A stretch of DNA of 64,000 bases, from positions 372,001-436,000 of the forward strand of contig JAAVTG010000554.1 of the NCBI GenBank assembly GCA_011947345.1, given 5' to 3'. Positions within the stretch are counted from its first letter, which is position 1. Every line of letters begins with the position of its first letter. The notes under the pieces were generated by a model, which was not told the origin of the DNA, made no database searches, and saw only the letters and a list, made by a program, of their open reading frames with translations. This DNA comes from Phytophthora quininea. Lineage: Eukaryota; Oomycota; Peronosporomycetes; Peronosporales; Peronosporaceae. Below, piece after piece: positions 11,725-23,829 of this stretch. The position numbers were made by a program, and so were the translations under genes.

Positions 11725-12738
11725 CTATAAAACTTCACTGGGAGAGCTGCTGTCTTCGTTCGTGGGACATTCGAAAGTCCATGGCGCTGGTACCGTGTCC
11801 CTGACCAGATTCTTTGTCCTGTTATTAGGTCCAGTGGCCCCTGGCGTCCACCTCGTCGGCACGATGGTGGCCTCGAGCTTCCTGAAGACGAGAGCTGCGT
11901 CGACATCCGGCAGTAGGGCCGTGGCACTGCGCAAAAGTGCCGTTTGGCCATAGGAAAACACCGTTTCATGTCACTCTCCCCGACTGGCGGTCCGGCATCC
12001 TCGGCGGACCTGCTGGTGGCAGCAGCAAAGTGTCGGGCAGCGTCTCCAGCTCGAGTGTCTCGCGGTACTTTGTCAGCGTTGCCGCGACCATCCTCCATCC
12101 GCACAGGATTGGTCCGAGTAAACTCGATACCCGCTGGGGGACGGTCGGCAACCGTTCCTGCCTGGTCCGTGTTGAAAACACTAGGCGGCGAGGTCCCGGC
12201 TCGCGGCCGAGACAAGGCCGCTCGCTCTTCGCTCAGTTGTCGGAGAATATTTTCCTTGACGTCCTGCCAGCCCGACTTCGTCACCTTGATCGGCGACGCT
12301 GCCGCAACGGCCGCCTGCCGCTTGGATTCCATCAGCGGCATCTCGATAGTGGCGATTAGCAGGCCACCGTAGGTGACATACAACACCACGGGGCTTTGGA
12401 GTGTATAGCAGTCCAGGACATTGACGAGGACTACGGCCATCGCCACGCCGACCAAACCATTCGCAGCGGCCAGGATGGTAGAGATGGACCACTTGGGGCA
12501 CGTAGTACAGCGCCGCACCGATGAGCAGTATTAACCACATCATCCCGCGCACCACTTCCTGGAAGCGCCGACACGAACTCATAACGCCCTCTAAGATAGC
12601 GTGCCAGTAGCATAGTGTCGAGCTCCAGGTCAGCTGGACTGTGTCTGGGAGGTACTCGCACCAGAAAGTGCGCCAAAATCGCCAACGGGGAATCTGCTGC
12701 CCAGGTTTTTCCGCCCAGGTATTCGACCAGGTTTTCAT
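11725..12738 (-). CDS. Multi-pass membrane protein, unknown family
   Basis: Reads as one protein across three frames: start at 12738 (MKTWSNTWAEK), then hydrophobic segments WLILLIGAALYYV, ILAAANGLVGVAMAVVLVNVL and VVLYVTYGGLLIATI, then a hydrophilic tail with WQDVKENILRQLSEE and a stop at 11725 (...SSSPSEVL). The first frame change is at a CCCC run near 12495 (one extra base), the second at AAAA (11955-11958, one missing base). Both look like homopolymer errors, so the gene is probably intact, about 337 aa, with at least three transmembrane helices followed by a long cytosolic or lumenal tail. No family recognised. Confidence 0.45.
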
Positions 12739-13979
12739 CGTGTAATGGCCATGGTGTATCTTTTGCTTAGTTTACGGTAAATAGTTTTGCGTTTTTTTCT
12801 TTACGTATCATTCTCGATTTGATCGTGTAGCGCACACAAATCACGAATCACTCACTTGGAGCTGTCTGCGTCGCTCATCTCTATCTCTTCCGATGTCGTT
12901 CTCGTCGTCTGCACAAACAACAAGCGTCATCCGGAGGTATGGTCCTTCTTGTACTCTCTTCAGAAGCTGTTACATCACATTCCCGTTGTCTGCAGTTGTC
13001 CCCCCACCAGTGTCGACGGCTTAGCCTCTGGTGCTTGTCACCTTCCGTAGCATCATTTAGTGCCCCGACAAAGATAGTGAATAAGTATGCTTTGTTGAGC
13101 GTCTGTGGTCAGACTCACTACTAACTTCCCAGCCTCTCATTAGCTACTGTGTCTTCTATTGCGCACTGCACCATGCCCGCAAAGCGATTGCCAGTCCAAT
13201 TACTCTCTTCAGGTACATACACGGCGCTTTTGAATGCATCAAAAACATAAAGTAATCATGTTTCGTTACGTGTTGACCATGTTTTTAAAAAGGGATATTT
13301 CAACTGAGGATGGGTCGGACGAAGAATACGGCAAGCATTCAGCGGAAGTTAATTGAGCAGCATGAGCTCAAGGACGCACCGAAAAACGATACAAAAATGG
13401 AGAATGCCGACGCTAGACACGACGAAGCTGCAGGCAAAATAGGAAGCATGTGTGGAGCACGAGCCAGATCGAGGGGAACGAATACAATATGAGTTTTCTG
13501 GCAGCACAAGATTATCTCAAGACGACTTGGAAGATGGAAGTGAGTGGAATCTAGGAAGTTCAAGAAAACGATCATTCTCTGCTTGTGAGGACAAGCCGCG
13601 TTTTGCCCTGCGATCAAAAAGCATCACGAGTCTTGGCAGGTGTTGGAGACACACTTAGAAAAGTATCAAAACAAGATATACAGTGTTGGTGATCAAAGAG
13701 ACATTGAATTGCGCCCTCCGCAATGAGCGTTTAAAGGAGTTGAAAAGATTTAATTTTCTGCTGCGTTCAGTTTGTTAACAGGTTTTGGCAATGAGGAAAC
13801 ATGGCAATATCATAACGAAAATATTTCTACCCTCAATGAAAATAAACGCTTAAGTATGACAAATGAAGCGTTATGCACTACCTCATACTCTGTACATTAA
13901 GATAGGGAAATATATTTATACCTCGTTTTCCTAACGATGTTGGAAACCTGGTCAATACACGGACAGTCAGTGCACAATA
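12739..13979. other. Gene-poor stretch with small ORFs
   Basis: Holds a short plus-strand ORF at 13310-13492 (MGRTKNTASIQRK) followed in another frame by a charged segment to 13658. It may be a decayed gene, but no domain is visible. The remainder is AT-rich non-coding DNA. Confidence 0.3.
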
Positions 13980-14378
13980 CATGATATTGTAGGCCTACCC
14001 CTTATAAAAACCTGGGCAGCAGCAACCGCCAATCGCCAATACTGCAGGACGAGCGGCCCGTACTCCACCGTGCCGGCTGCTTCAAGCACCACAATCGGGA
14101 CGGAGAAGAATCCATCGAACATCACCCAGAGGTAATCGGTGGGCACGCCTATTTGCAGCTCGTCGCTCTGGGCCACCAACTAGTATCCTTCCGCCACACG
14201 AGTCCACAAGCGCGTGCAGGCCGGCCCAGCGGGCCGAATTCAGCAGGAGATCGCCAAACACGTTTCAGACAGCGGCCAGTATGACCCACACACACACCGT
14301 GCGAGTCACCAAGACGAGGTACACGGGGTAGAGCTCAGAGCGGTTGGCTCGCTGCCATAGCTCAACCGCGTCCTCCAT
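13980..14378 (-). pseudogene. Decayed membrane-protein gene fragment
   Basis: From 14378 the minus strand reads MEDAVELWQRANRSELY then a hydrophobic segment VYLVLVTRTVCVWVILAAV that ends at a stop. In another frame it continues with YLWVMFDGFFSVPIVVLEAAGTV and a hydrophobic tail. Frame changes and stops suggest a broken membrane-protein gene. It may be related to the membrane protein at 11725-12738, but I cannot show this by eye. Confidence 0.35.
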
Positions 14379-14895
14379 CTTCGGCGTCTCTCTTTCTTGT
14401 TGGCTCCACGACTGGCGTACGTGTCTATTCTCAGTTCAAACTACGCCCAGTTGCAGACAAGAGCACCGCCGTCATCATGTCTGGGGGTTTAATTAGCTCA
14501 CCAAACATTGCTTTTGTTATTGTTGCTGTTTTGTCAAATCAGTGTTCGAATATCAAACATTTTAACCAATCAAAAATCAGAAATGCTTTAGAAATATTAT
14601 AAATCCCGTGAGAAAGCCGGGTGCATGTTTTATACATTTGTATGGAGGTTTAACCATATGCATTTCAATAATTTTCAACACCACAGATCTATGCAGCCCC
14701 AATACTGATGCAAAGCACGAGTCGAAAGCCCACGTCCATAATGAACTGATAAGATGGAATTGTATACGTTATGTACGAGCTAACGAAATATATTTCCGAA
14801 GGCTGGCATTTGTTGCATTCCACGTTGTCGACACAACAAAGATTTATCAGTATCTGATCCGCGAGCAACCGGTAGTTGTGCCGTGAACATTTCGG

Positions 14896-15420
14896 TTACA
14901 GCACGCGCCCCGTGCGCAACCTCGTCACGATATTGCGACGCTGATCTCGGCATCTCGGTATCAGGCACTCGAAATGGTATACGTGGGCAGATGATGTTTC
15001 GTTGGTCTTTCTCGAAAAATCCCAAGTGTCGGTTTGCAGCACACAGAGCAGCTCGGTGGCGGAGGGCGATGAACGCGGGTTCCTTCGACAAACAGACGCC
15101 ATGGCTCTTCGAAAGTGACACGTTTCCTGCAATTCTGGTAGAACGTTGCAATGCAAGCTGGGTTCATCACAGGACGCTGTAGCACTTCTCCTAGGGAGAT
15201 CGTCGAAACAGATGGCACATTGAAATGTCGGAATTGATTCTTGCATGCATTTACCTTCCTCATCTTCAGCATCGCATACGAAGTCGAATCTAACGACCAG
15301 TTCCCGCCGGGAAATGGGGTCGGGTGTAGTAACATATATCGCGTTATGGCACTTGTTTATTTTATTGACATAGAAAGAAAAAACGTCATGGCCTGGCTTT
15401 ATCATTTGCTGTACTAGCAA
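14896..15420 (-). pseudogene. Possible broken RING-like protein
   Basis: A 174-codon minus-strand ORF holds FQCAICFDDL, typical of the start of a RING finger (C-x2-C), and later HVYHFECL, which looks like the H-x2-C part. The spacing is too long and frames change in between (an overlapping frame holds SCSVCCKPTLG), so the domain cannot be read through. It could be a decayed RING E3-ligase gene or a chance match. Confidence 0.25.
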
Positions 15421-18385
15421 CAGGGTAACTGGTCCCTAACCCAATTTGATGTGGTCATTGTCAATAATATAACAGCATTAAATTAGATTCATTGTTTGAC
15501 TTATATATAAACTCACCATGCAACTGTATTATCGCTCTGTGCTTTTAGTCCTCGCTTACTAATATTACTCGATTTCCCTCAACATCTCCTTATTGCCTTC
15601 AGTGTCTCCATGTTCCCATCAGTGTCATTATTTAAGTTACGCGTTCCCAGGCGCACGTGATGCTAGCTATTCCTACCTGTCGCCAAGCGCTCCCCACATA
15701 ACAAGTTTGTTGAGCACCTTTATAACACAAACCCGATGTTATGATCAGGGTAGGGCTACCTTGGATTATTGCATAACCAATGCCTCTGCGACAAACCTGA
15801 CATCTCCCATGGCTGCTAGCACGGAATCATGTTACAGATGTCGACGAGTTGCTAACCATTTCGGTTGGCATTTGTCTCTTGAGTCTACGGCGTTCGATTA
15901 TCAATTTCAACGTACCTGCGTATATAAAGTAGTCCTGTGCAATCTCCAGTGCAACTAGTCCCAGATTGCCACGAGTTTTTCCAACCTCATTTTTCGTGTT
16001 TGTGGTGTTTGATAGGCAAACTTAATATTTAGGGCCGTCTAACTTCAAGAATGTGGAGTAGTAAGTGCAGTATTTTTTGTTCACAAGCATGTTCTTTGTG
16101 TTGTACCAGCATAGCGACTTCGCCATACCTGAAAGCGAGAGTCAAGAAAAATATTCGCCGTAATAGTCCCCAATAAGATTAATAAAGAATTTTAGACCCC
16201 TTAACTCCCTGGCCATAACCCCGCCACTCACATCAATTTATCAGTGATGGTCTGGCCATCTTTTACTCATCGACGTGAAATAGCTCTGAAGGCGTATTCA
16301 GTGGCGGTTGTGAAAGAATCAGCTAGTTGGCTCTTGTTGATGCTTCATTGCCGCCCGTTTTGTTCGGTTAATTTCGACTAGCTCCGTTTTATAATTCGGA
16401 GCCGTTGACGGACTGTTTTGGACCTACCTCGTCGCTTTGGCCTCACCGTCAACAGTAATGCATCAGACCGGAGCGACACGCCGCAACAAGTGGTGGCGGC
16501 CCGAGTGCTGCCGAGCAAACTTGACGAACCAGCTCGACAAATGGGCTACCGAGCAGCGGAGTCATGATGACGCTGGGCTCGTGGGTTTACGTGTTGCGTG
16601 TACGTTGTGGTATACAGGGCGAAGACAATGCTGGTGCTGGGCTTCTACAGGTGATGCCAAATGTGCCGTCCCTAAATTTAGCCAACTGCTGGAGGGTACT
16701 GTTACTCTTAGTTTACCGCTTGCACGCGTCGTAAGCATAAGAAAGTGTGATATTGCGATAATATGGCTAATGTATGGGCTTGGTGCGAGCGGTAAGCATT
16801 GGTCGGTAATCATTAGTCTTCAAGCATATTTGAGCATATTGATTCTTACCTGGTGCAATTTGCTTGTTTTGGCCAGGTGAGAAAGAAGTCGGAAGGTGTT
16901 TGCTTTCGAGTTACTGGTAGTTTGGCGGCCAGGTTCCCAGGCATTTCGACATTCGCCTGGTATTCATTGGCAATGAGCAGCTCAAACACAAGCCCGGATG
17001 CGAGTACTAAGCAGCTTCCCGCCGACCCTGGAACAACATCGAATACACATTGGCAGCGAAAGCTTTGCTTGTGACGGCTGATAAATCTCGGCTCCTTCCG
17101 GTGTTCGCAGCTGCTGTCCTGGTGGTTCGTGTCGGACCACCTTTCGGACATGCCGTGGTGGTTGGCGCAATGATGTCCACTTCGATATTAGCGAGGGATA
17201 TACAGTGTTCCGGGAAAACTGCTTGTCCAAGTTCACTGAGGTGTCAGCCAGTCCGGAGGCCTCTCGAAGGCCGATAGAGTTTCCAGAGAATGCAGATATC
17301 TACCAAAAGAAGACCCGTAATGACTCGCGAGAAATGTACGTCAGGCGTGTATTCTTTAGATGGCTAGAGGAGTGAAAGGCGTCACGCCAGCCATTTTTGC
17401 CGGCGAATGTCGGCACAACAAATTAAATCGATCAAAACAGACCGTATTTACGGTGATTTGCCTCACCCTCGATTTATTTCAGGTCAGCTGTGTCGCTGTG
17501 TCTGAGCCTGCCAGTATTTCGGGTCCTTTTTTCTCATCTCAGATTGCCGGATTTTGTCAAAACGCATGAAAGCCACAATATTTATCTGCGTCAACTATCT
17601 CCCACACCGATCGATTTTAATTGACTCGAACAGGGAATGACGCTAGATGGGGGCGCCGTACGCTGTCGGGTATACGGGCTATGGTACCGTAGGGGCCGGT
17701 TCCCACTGGCGCCTCCGTCACACCGTACGGGCGTGGGCTACTTTACCACTCACCCCTTTCTGGTGCTGTATCTGATACCGCCGGTTTAGTGATTGCCGCT
17801 ACCTGTGTCTATAGTCGTCTGCAACGTAATAACTCAATATACTCCTTGAGCTTGCTCAATTTGGTCGTTGCACACGAAGGCTGTAGGAAAGCAATCGATA
17901 GCGTCGCCCGAGCTTAGGTTTTGGAGTGAAAGCTAGGTCTGCTAAGAGTAACCCATACCATATCCTTCTGATTGACGGGATTGCAGAAAGCAGTTATTTA
18001 CGTCAGAATTGTACGACTATTTGATCAACTGAGGTCCGGTTCCGTTTGATATCCTCTCAACCTCTACACAACAGTGTCCTGTCATCCTTCTGCTACAGTG
18101 TTGATTTAGATCCTTGTCACTGCTATCTTTCCATCGGTCATATTCGCTGATATCGTTCTGACGAGAAGTGACGCAATACATAATTAGCCTCCCAAAAAGC
18201 CGCTGCTTCATAAATATAGGGAAGAAATCTTTCCGTTCTTGTCCTTAGAGAAATAAAAAAGCGAAAAAAATATGAGGTGCTTTTTTGTTCATAAATAATA
18301 CTGCTAAACTAGTATGGCAGCATCCCGTGGCGGGTTGCAGGGATTGCAGTTAATCGCATTCTGCTCCATGAGGTCTTCGCGGATC
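15421..18385. other. Gene-poor stretch, nothing supported
   Basis: Contains unlinked ORFs (for example 16437-16880 plus, with a hydrophobic C-terminal part, and a coding-like stretch near 17200-17360) but no recognisable domain. It may contain old transposon debris. Confidence 0.35.
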
Positions 18386-18784
18386 CTAACAAACACTGTG
18401 GGCGGTGGAGTTCACGAGCGTGACACGGCTACCGTTACCAGTGCTCAACCGCTCAGCGACAAAGCAGCACGTCTTCACGGTGATGTTGACGCCGGCGGGT
18501 GGCTCGCGAGCAAAGACGAAGTCTCGCAGATCCTCCACGCGGGTGAAGAAAATGGTCACTTCCTCCTCGCACTGCTGCAGAATGACGCTGCGTAGGCTGT
18601 CGATGATGTCCATGATGGAGGCAGTAGTAGGACAGGTGGAGAGCGCACGTTCATTTTGCGCGTAGAGCTGGGGTGACATGAGCTGCTTGGTCTGGCTTGT
18701 GCTCGACGCTGCAAAAGCGATAATGAGAGCTCGGGCCAAGTGAGCCCTCAGGTCAATGGCACTCGAGCGCCGGCTGCCTAGCAC
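18386..18784 (-). CDS. Hypothetical ORF, 132 aa
   Basis: A single ORF from 18784 (MLGSRRSSAIDLR) with amphipathic helical content (IMDIIDSLRSVILQQCEEEVTIFF). No domain, signal or membrane segment recognised, and no splice sites obviously extend it. Could be real or a remnant. Confidence 0.2.
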   Translation of the reverse strand: MLGSRRSSAIDLRAHLARALIIAFAASSTSQTKQLMSPQLYAQNERALSTCPTTASIMDIIDSLRSVILQQCEEEVTIFFTRVEDLRDFVFAREPPAGVNITVKTCCFVAERLSTGNGSRVTLVNSTAHSVC

Positions 18785-19224
18785 TTCAACTTGACAGGAA
18801 ATCTTGTGTCAGTACATGACCCAGTACTTTTGCCAGACTATTTACAATTGGCGGCTTACCCCCGATGTATTTTTACGGAATAGAATCTCGCAGGGAAAGT
18901 GCTCGTTAAACAGGGAGAGGCGAGTTGACTATTCAGAGTGGACATCCCGCCATATATGGCTCCCCTCCGGTTGTGCTAAAACGGATCCTCCCTTTTATGG
19001 CTGTTAACGCTTTCGAGCCAAGAGATCCACCTGACCATTCACATATATCCCTTCTTCTATTCTGACTGTCTCTGGCGGGGAGTCATTCAACAGAGGTAAA
19101 AGTCGCAATTTTGTTTCCCAGGAAGGGATACTATAAATTGTACCGGTTCGCAAAACGCATATTGTAAAAAGGATCACGCAAGTGAAAAAAAGGTTACATA
19201 ATATGTAAAAATTATTGTATGAAT

Positions 19225-19251
19225 AGGGGTTGTCAATTGTGCAGCAGCAAG
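19225..19251 (+). repeat. Left terminal inverted repeat of Harbinger element
   Basis: 27 bp, starts AGGGGTTGTC, identical to the reverse complement of 23725-23751. Preceded by AAT (target duplication). Confidence 0.93.
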
Positions 19252-20552
19252 CAGGTTTTTCTTTTTGGCAGCAAGTCGGTAAATTTTCCAGTCTTCTGAT
19301 TGGCCGAGAGTGCTTTTCGCTATCTGCCAAAAAATCGATGCTTTTAGGGCGGCAGCAGCAAGCGGATTTTTTTTTTGCAGAGAGAAGATCGCTGGTCACT
19401 TGAAAGGCCGTATCAAGGCGGGAGCAGTGCGTGCACAGATGGCATCGCATGAAGGTTCATCAGCAGAGATAGAAAATATTGACCCCCTGAACGCTTTGGA
19501 CGGCCTGCAGGCACAAGACAGGCAAACCCAGGCCGGTGTGTGCCGCTGGAAGGACTGTAAGAAGATCGACAAACGTGACGAGGGAGTTGTTCTCCAAGAA
19601 TGCTGCAGGGACAAGTGCAAGCGCGTTGTGCATGCGGCCTGTGCCTTCAGGATGCTGAAGGTGTTTGGAGCTGCGTCCACATTTACCGCAGCTGCTTGTA
19701 GCAAACGCTGCTACAACGCTCTCGTCAAGAAGGCTTCAGTGCCACCAGCCACAGCAAAGAAAAGGGTACTATGGCATAACGACGGGCCGACTCCTGATGT
19801 CAGCTCGATAAGCGTGCTGCTTGACTGGCTTACCACTGGCAACAACTACAGCAGATACCGTGGCGGCGATAGCCACTCGGGGAGTCGAAGGCTACTTTAG
19901 CCAGTGAAATTGCTCGCAAAATTGTCGATGCCCGCATAACAACGACCAGAAGTGTAAAAGATATTACGAACAAGATAGGATCATTGGAGACCACTTTTCG
20001 CTCGGCCGAGGATTGGCGTAAGGCCTCTGGCCAAGGCTGCGACGGTACTGAGCCGAGTATTCGCTCGGCACTTCTGCAGCGGTGCTCGTATTATTTTGAA
20101 TTGCGTGCCATCATGAGCAGTAGGGACAGCACTCACCCGCTGCTCCTCAACACTGATGCCGCCGCCCGATCAAGCGATACTGAAGTTGGAGAAGACTCTT
20201 CTAGTGACGAGGAGTCGAAAAACGGCGAAGAGACCGCTGAACGACGTACACATGCTTGCAGACCATCCTCCACGCCAATTTCCATTGCTCTGCAGCCTCG
20301 AAAGAGGCAACGCAAAGACGACACGTCATCAATAACACCTTTTGTTGCGCTAAAAGAGGCCCAACTAGCCCAGACCAAGGAGCTTCAACTCCTGGAGTTG
20401 GAGTTGCGAAAAAACAAACCGAGTTGCAGGAACAGGAGCTATCTGTTCGCCGTCAACAAATCGACAATGAGTCTCGAGCCGTTGAAGCTCGTATCAGCGA
20501 GTCCAACGCGCATGCATCCAAGTTTCGAGAGGAAGCGGAGCATTGGCGACTA

Positions 20553-22245
20553 CAGACAACGACACAAAAAGCCGGGGTACACAAAACCCGGGGCTTAAAC
20601 AGAAAACCAATACAAAATTTTAGCCAATCAAAATTGCATTATATATTTTCTTTTTGCCAATAAAAACGTAAAATTTGGTTGGTGCTGCTATAAAACAAAG
20701 GCTGACCCCTGCATTCCGAGACGCACCATTTCAAGACGCGCAATGAAGCGCAAGCAGCAAGGGTACACAGTGAAGGAGAAACTGGAGGCGCTCGACCTCA
20801 TCGAGGCGGTGGGGTTGTCGGAGGCCGTCGCCGAGCTGGGCTACCCACACGGCACAGTGGACGGCTGGTGGCGGTCTCGCGACAGGCTTCGTTCCTTCAC
20901 CGGGAACAAGCTATCCAAGACGACGAAAGGGCAGGGGCGCAAGGAGAGCTTTCCCTTCACCCCTGCTCTGGTGACTTTTATGAAAGACACGCGTCGAGAT
21001 GAAGAGGTAAGCACAGCACATTTATTGAGTATTGATATTTATACTAACTAACTTCCTATTAGTGGCTCACCACCTCTATCATGATAGGTTTTATAGAAGC
21101 CAACTACTGCCTCTGGCTAGAAAGCTACGCAGAGGGCAAGACATCGCCCGCGAGTTGTCGCCGTGCGCTTGAAAGACTCCTCCAACGAACCGCAGACAGG
21201 TATTTTTGTATTTCAGTACATCTTAGAATATTAATGCTAATTTGTTGCGTGAAATATTAATTTGTATTGATTTTAGATATGGGTTCTCAACTCAAAAGCC
21301 CAGGAAACAAAATTGCCTAGTGCTGATCTTTTGGAGATCAAGGCTAACTTTGCAATAGAGTTTTGGTCTACCTACAGCTCCTATTCCCCTGCCGAAATCT
21401 ACAACGTCGACGAAACGGCGATAAACTTCGACATGCCGCCCGCGCGAATCTGGGGCGTGAAGGGAAGGAATGGGTCCGCCAAAGTCAAAGACTTGACGAA
21501 GCACTCAGGCCGCATGACAGCTGTGCTTACGATTAGAGCAGACGGTACGTTTTTATTTCTTATTTATTTATGTTATAGTTTACTTATTTTCTCTCTTCAT
21601 TGTTTTAGGAAAAAACTTCCAATTCTTTTCATTTTACGCGGCAAGTTGGGCGGAAGCATCGAGGCTAAAGAACTGAAGACCCTTCCAAAAGGCCATTTTT
21701 ACACGGTTCAAGAAGCAGGCTGGATGGACGCTGTGGGTTGGCAGTTTTATGTTAAAAATTTGCTAAAATATGAAATCGACAGCCCAGCGCTGCTCCTTGT
21801 CGACAACTTCGACAGTCATGTGTCGGAGCAAGGAGTGCGCGTTGTGGCCGAGGAAGCCTGTGCCACCGTGGTCCCTTTGCCCCCAAAGCACCTCAGTGTG
21901 CCAGCCATTAGACGTGGGGTCATGGGACCACTTAAATCACGAATTCGTGGCTGCTACACACCTAAAAGGGCCTTCCAGCGCCTAAAAACGTCTAAAAGCT
22001 ATAAAAGCTACGATTAAGGCGTGGGAAGAGTTTTCACCAGATCTAGTTATTCGTAGCTTCGAAACAGCAATTCCTAGGTATGAGTCATTTATAGTTTAAC
22101 TCGCCTTATAAAATTCCGGTTTTTGCACAATTTAGGGTAAATATTATCCAATCAAACACCAGCTCTGTTAGCTTCCGAGTTTTTGTGTCCATAATTTTTG
22201 TATGAGAACCTAGACTGATTTACCCGGCTTTTGTGTCGTTGTCTG
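20553..22245. mobile_element. Pogo-like (Tc1/mariner superfamily) element nested in Harbinger
   Basis: 1,693 bp, flanked by TA on both sides (20551-20552 and 22246-22247). Ends are inverted repeats starting CAGACAACGACACAAAA, identical over the first 17 bp and then similar (GCCGGG) with small indels. It carries a DDE_1-type transposase relic. TA duplication and a CAG start are typical of pogo/Tigger elements. Removing the insert and one TA joins the Harbinger accessory reading frame exactly (HWRLQ to RKVVL). Confidence 0.92.
20743..22080 (+). pseudogene. Pogo/Tigger-type transposase, frameshifted
   Basis: Starts at 20743 (MKRKQQGYTVKEKLEALD) with a helix-turn-helix part (AVAELGYPHGTVDGWWRSR). 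Two small introns (about 21007-21063 and 21201-21276) and possibly a third (21545-21608) split it. The DDE_1 core is clear: EIYNVDETAINFDMPP (first Asp), LLLVDNFDSHVS (second Asp), TSVCQPLDVG in a shifted frame, and IKAWEEFSPDLVI near the end. Frame changes at 21309-21312 (A run), around 21890 and around 21925 break it. The last pair falls in the conserved CQPLDVG segment, so this copy is likely dead even if some shifts are sequencing errors. Confidence 0.8.
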
Positions 22246-22322
22246 TACAGCGCAAGGTCGTACTACTTCGAGAGCGGCAAAAACTTCAGGATGAAGGTGT
22301 ATCACAGTCGGACATCGAATTG

Positions 22323-23586
22323 TTATTGCCGTTGACTGCGTATTTCTAGCATGTACGCTAGGAGCTGGGATCGGCGCTCCACCCCATCCGCTTCCACAGG
22401 AATTGGAGCGTTAAGTTCATCGTCATCGTCGAGCACGCCAGTTGTCGACTGCTCAAGCTCACGTTTCCACTCGGGAGGTACAGGTTCAGCGATCAGGAGG
22501 TTGTGAATAATACAAGCACAAGTCACGTACTGGATGAGACGTCTCATATGCTTTCTCTTTTCCCCAGCTGGACACGAACTTCTCGCAAATACTGGAACCG
22601 CATCTTCAGAAGACCAATGCAGTGTTCACTCTTGATACGAACCTGTGCCAAACGCGTATTGAAATAATTGCTGTCGGGGTGCAACTCGGCCTTGGGTGGT
22701 TTCTTGAATGCGGGAATCATGGTACTTGACGCTTGAAACGCGGAATCGCCTAGCAGGTACTCGTTACACTGAAAATGGTCAGCAGGTCGGAGAGCCACGG
22801 GGCTGTTTATCCACACGCGGTTGTCATGGACAGATCCAGGCCACCCCACCACAATGCTGCGTACTCTCGCGACATCATCACGTGTGACTAGTGCATTCAC
22901 CGCATACGAAGCTTTTCTGCTGTAGTAGTCCTCGCCATTGTGCCGAGGTTTCGTAGCAAGTGGCAATAGTGTGCCATCGACAATTCCCACACAGTTCACA
23001 AAGCCGTGTTTTGCTTGGATTCTTTGGGCAATGCAGCGACGTTCAGCTTCGTCTGGCCACGTTATCGCGGTGTCTTCAAGCTTCACCACAGCAGCAACAG
23101 CGCGGCAGAGGTAGTTGTAAACCGAGCCGCCCGCTAGACCAAGCAGCTTTCCAATCCCGATAGCAGAATTGCTGTTTCCGTACGCTCCAAGAAACTTGAG
23201 CAGGATCAGCATGTGGAGGTGTGGCCCCCGCGAAATGGCTTCCCGCCTGCTGTCTTAAACGCTGAATTGTCCTTCAGGAGCTCCACGAGGCGAAAGAACT
23301 CGGGTCGGTACATACGAAAGCTCTTCAGAAACTCGCTGTCGCTCGTGTGGTCCGTGTTGTATAACACTTTCATCCAGCGGTTCTTGCGTTTCTTGTAGGA
23401 CGACGAGCGACCTGAGTAGCGCGCGGCCTTCACTCGCTCGTGTTCAAAGAGCCAGAACTCGTCGAGTTCGTCCTCATCAGAGTCAGCATCGCTCAACACG
23501 TCGCGAATGATCGCCGCGGTATCTCTCTCCGCCAGGATACCCCGAAGCTCCCTCAGATCTCGCTGCTTTGCGGAGAGGCGCGGCAT
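22323..23586 (-). CDS. PIF/Harbinger transposase (DDE_Tnp_4 type)
   Basis: HARBI1-like nuclease that would cut and paste the element. Starts at 23586 (MPRLSAKQRDLREL), then RYSGRSSSYKKRKNRWMKVLYN, MYRPEFFRLVELLK, a helix-turn-helix part (GIGKLLGLAGGSVYNYLCR), catalytic segments GIVDGTLLPLATKP (first Asp) and GDSAFQASSTMIPAF (second Asp), then RVKSEHCIG-like RIKSEHCIGLLKMRF (Glu) and a C-terminal helix VTCACIIHNLLI. It is read across three frames; the breaks at CCCCC (23225-23229) and TTT (22552-22554) each need one extra base, so the gene may be intact in reality (about 420 aa, typical). 3' end overlaps the accessory gene. Confidence 0.88.
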
Positions 23587-23724
23587 CTCCTTTGTTCGTC
23601 TTAAAATTCCAACGTCTTGCTGCCAAAAAAAAAACTACTGCTGCCGCCTGAAAAGGGGTAGTCAATTTATCGATTTTTGATTGGTCAAAGGGTTTTGGCC
23701 GAAGAGTCGCCAAAAATAATTCTA

Positions 23725-23751
23725 CTTGCTGCTGCACAATTGACAACCCCT
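23725..23751 (-). repeat. Right terminal inverted repeat of Harbinger element
   Basis: 27-bp perfect inverse of 19225-19251; followed by AAT (23752-23754), the target duplication. Confidence 0.93.
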
Positions 23752-23829
23752 AATATATTAGAGTCAAATTGAAGCGCATCCCGCGCGTCAATTGCGCATC
23801 ATAGTCTCGCAGCAGTTCTTCCGAGCTTC

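Larger units (their letters stand above)
19439..22349 (+). pseudogene. Harbinger accessory protein gene, split by pogo insertion
   Basis: The non-nuclease partner gene of the Harbinger element, thought to help the nuclease bind DNA or enter the nucleus. Start 19439 (MASHEGSS). Order: a Cys/His cluster (CRWKDCKK, CCRDKCKRVVHAACAF, CSKRCYN) that could bind zinc, a conserved-looking block WLTTGNNYSRYRGGD, then KATLASEIARK...TNKIGSLETTFRSAEDW, an acidic/basic linker, and a long coiled coil (LELELRKK, ELSVRRQQIDNESR, FREEAEHWRLQ). The coding sequence stops at 20552, resumes at 22248 (RKVVLLRERQKLQDEG) and ends at 22349. Two frame changes (about 19885 and the A6 run 20409-20414) look like missing bases. 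The pogo insert breaks the gene beyond repair in this copy. Confidence 0.8.
19225..23751. mobile_element. PIF/Harbinger DNA transposon, carrying a nested pogo element
   Basis: A 4,527-bp element with 27-bp perfect terminal inverted repeats (19225-19251 and 23725-23751; each begins AGGGGTTGTCAATTGTGCAG) and a 3-bp target duplication AAT on both sides (19222-19224, 23752-23754). It has the two genes expected of the superfamily, in convergent order: an accessory DNA-binding-type gene on plus and a DDE nuclease on minus; their 3' ends overlap by about 27 bp. The accessory gene is interrupted by another transposon at 20553-22245. Without the insert the element would be about 2.8 kb. 3-bp duplications are standard for PIF/Harbinger. 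Confidence 0.92.

Noticed and set aside
17640..17900. Possible LTR-like sequence
   Set aside because: No matching second copy, primer-binding site or polyprotein seen in the window.
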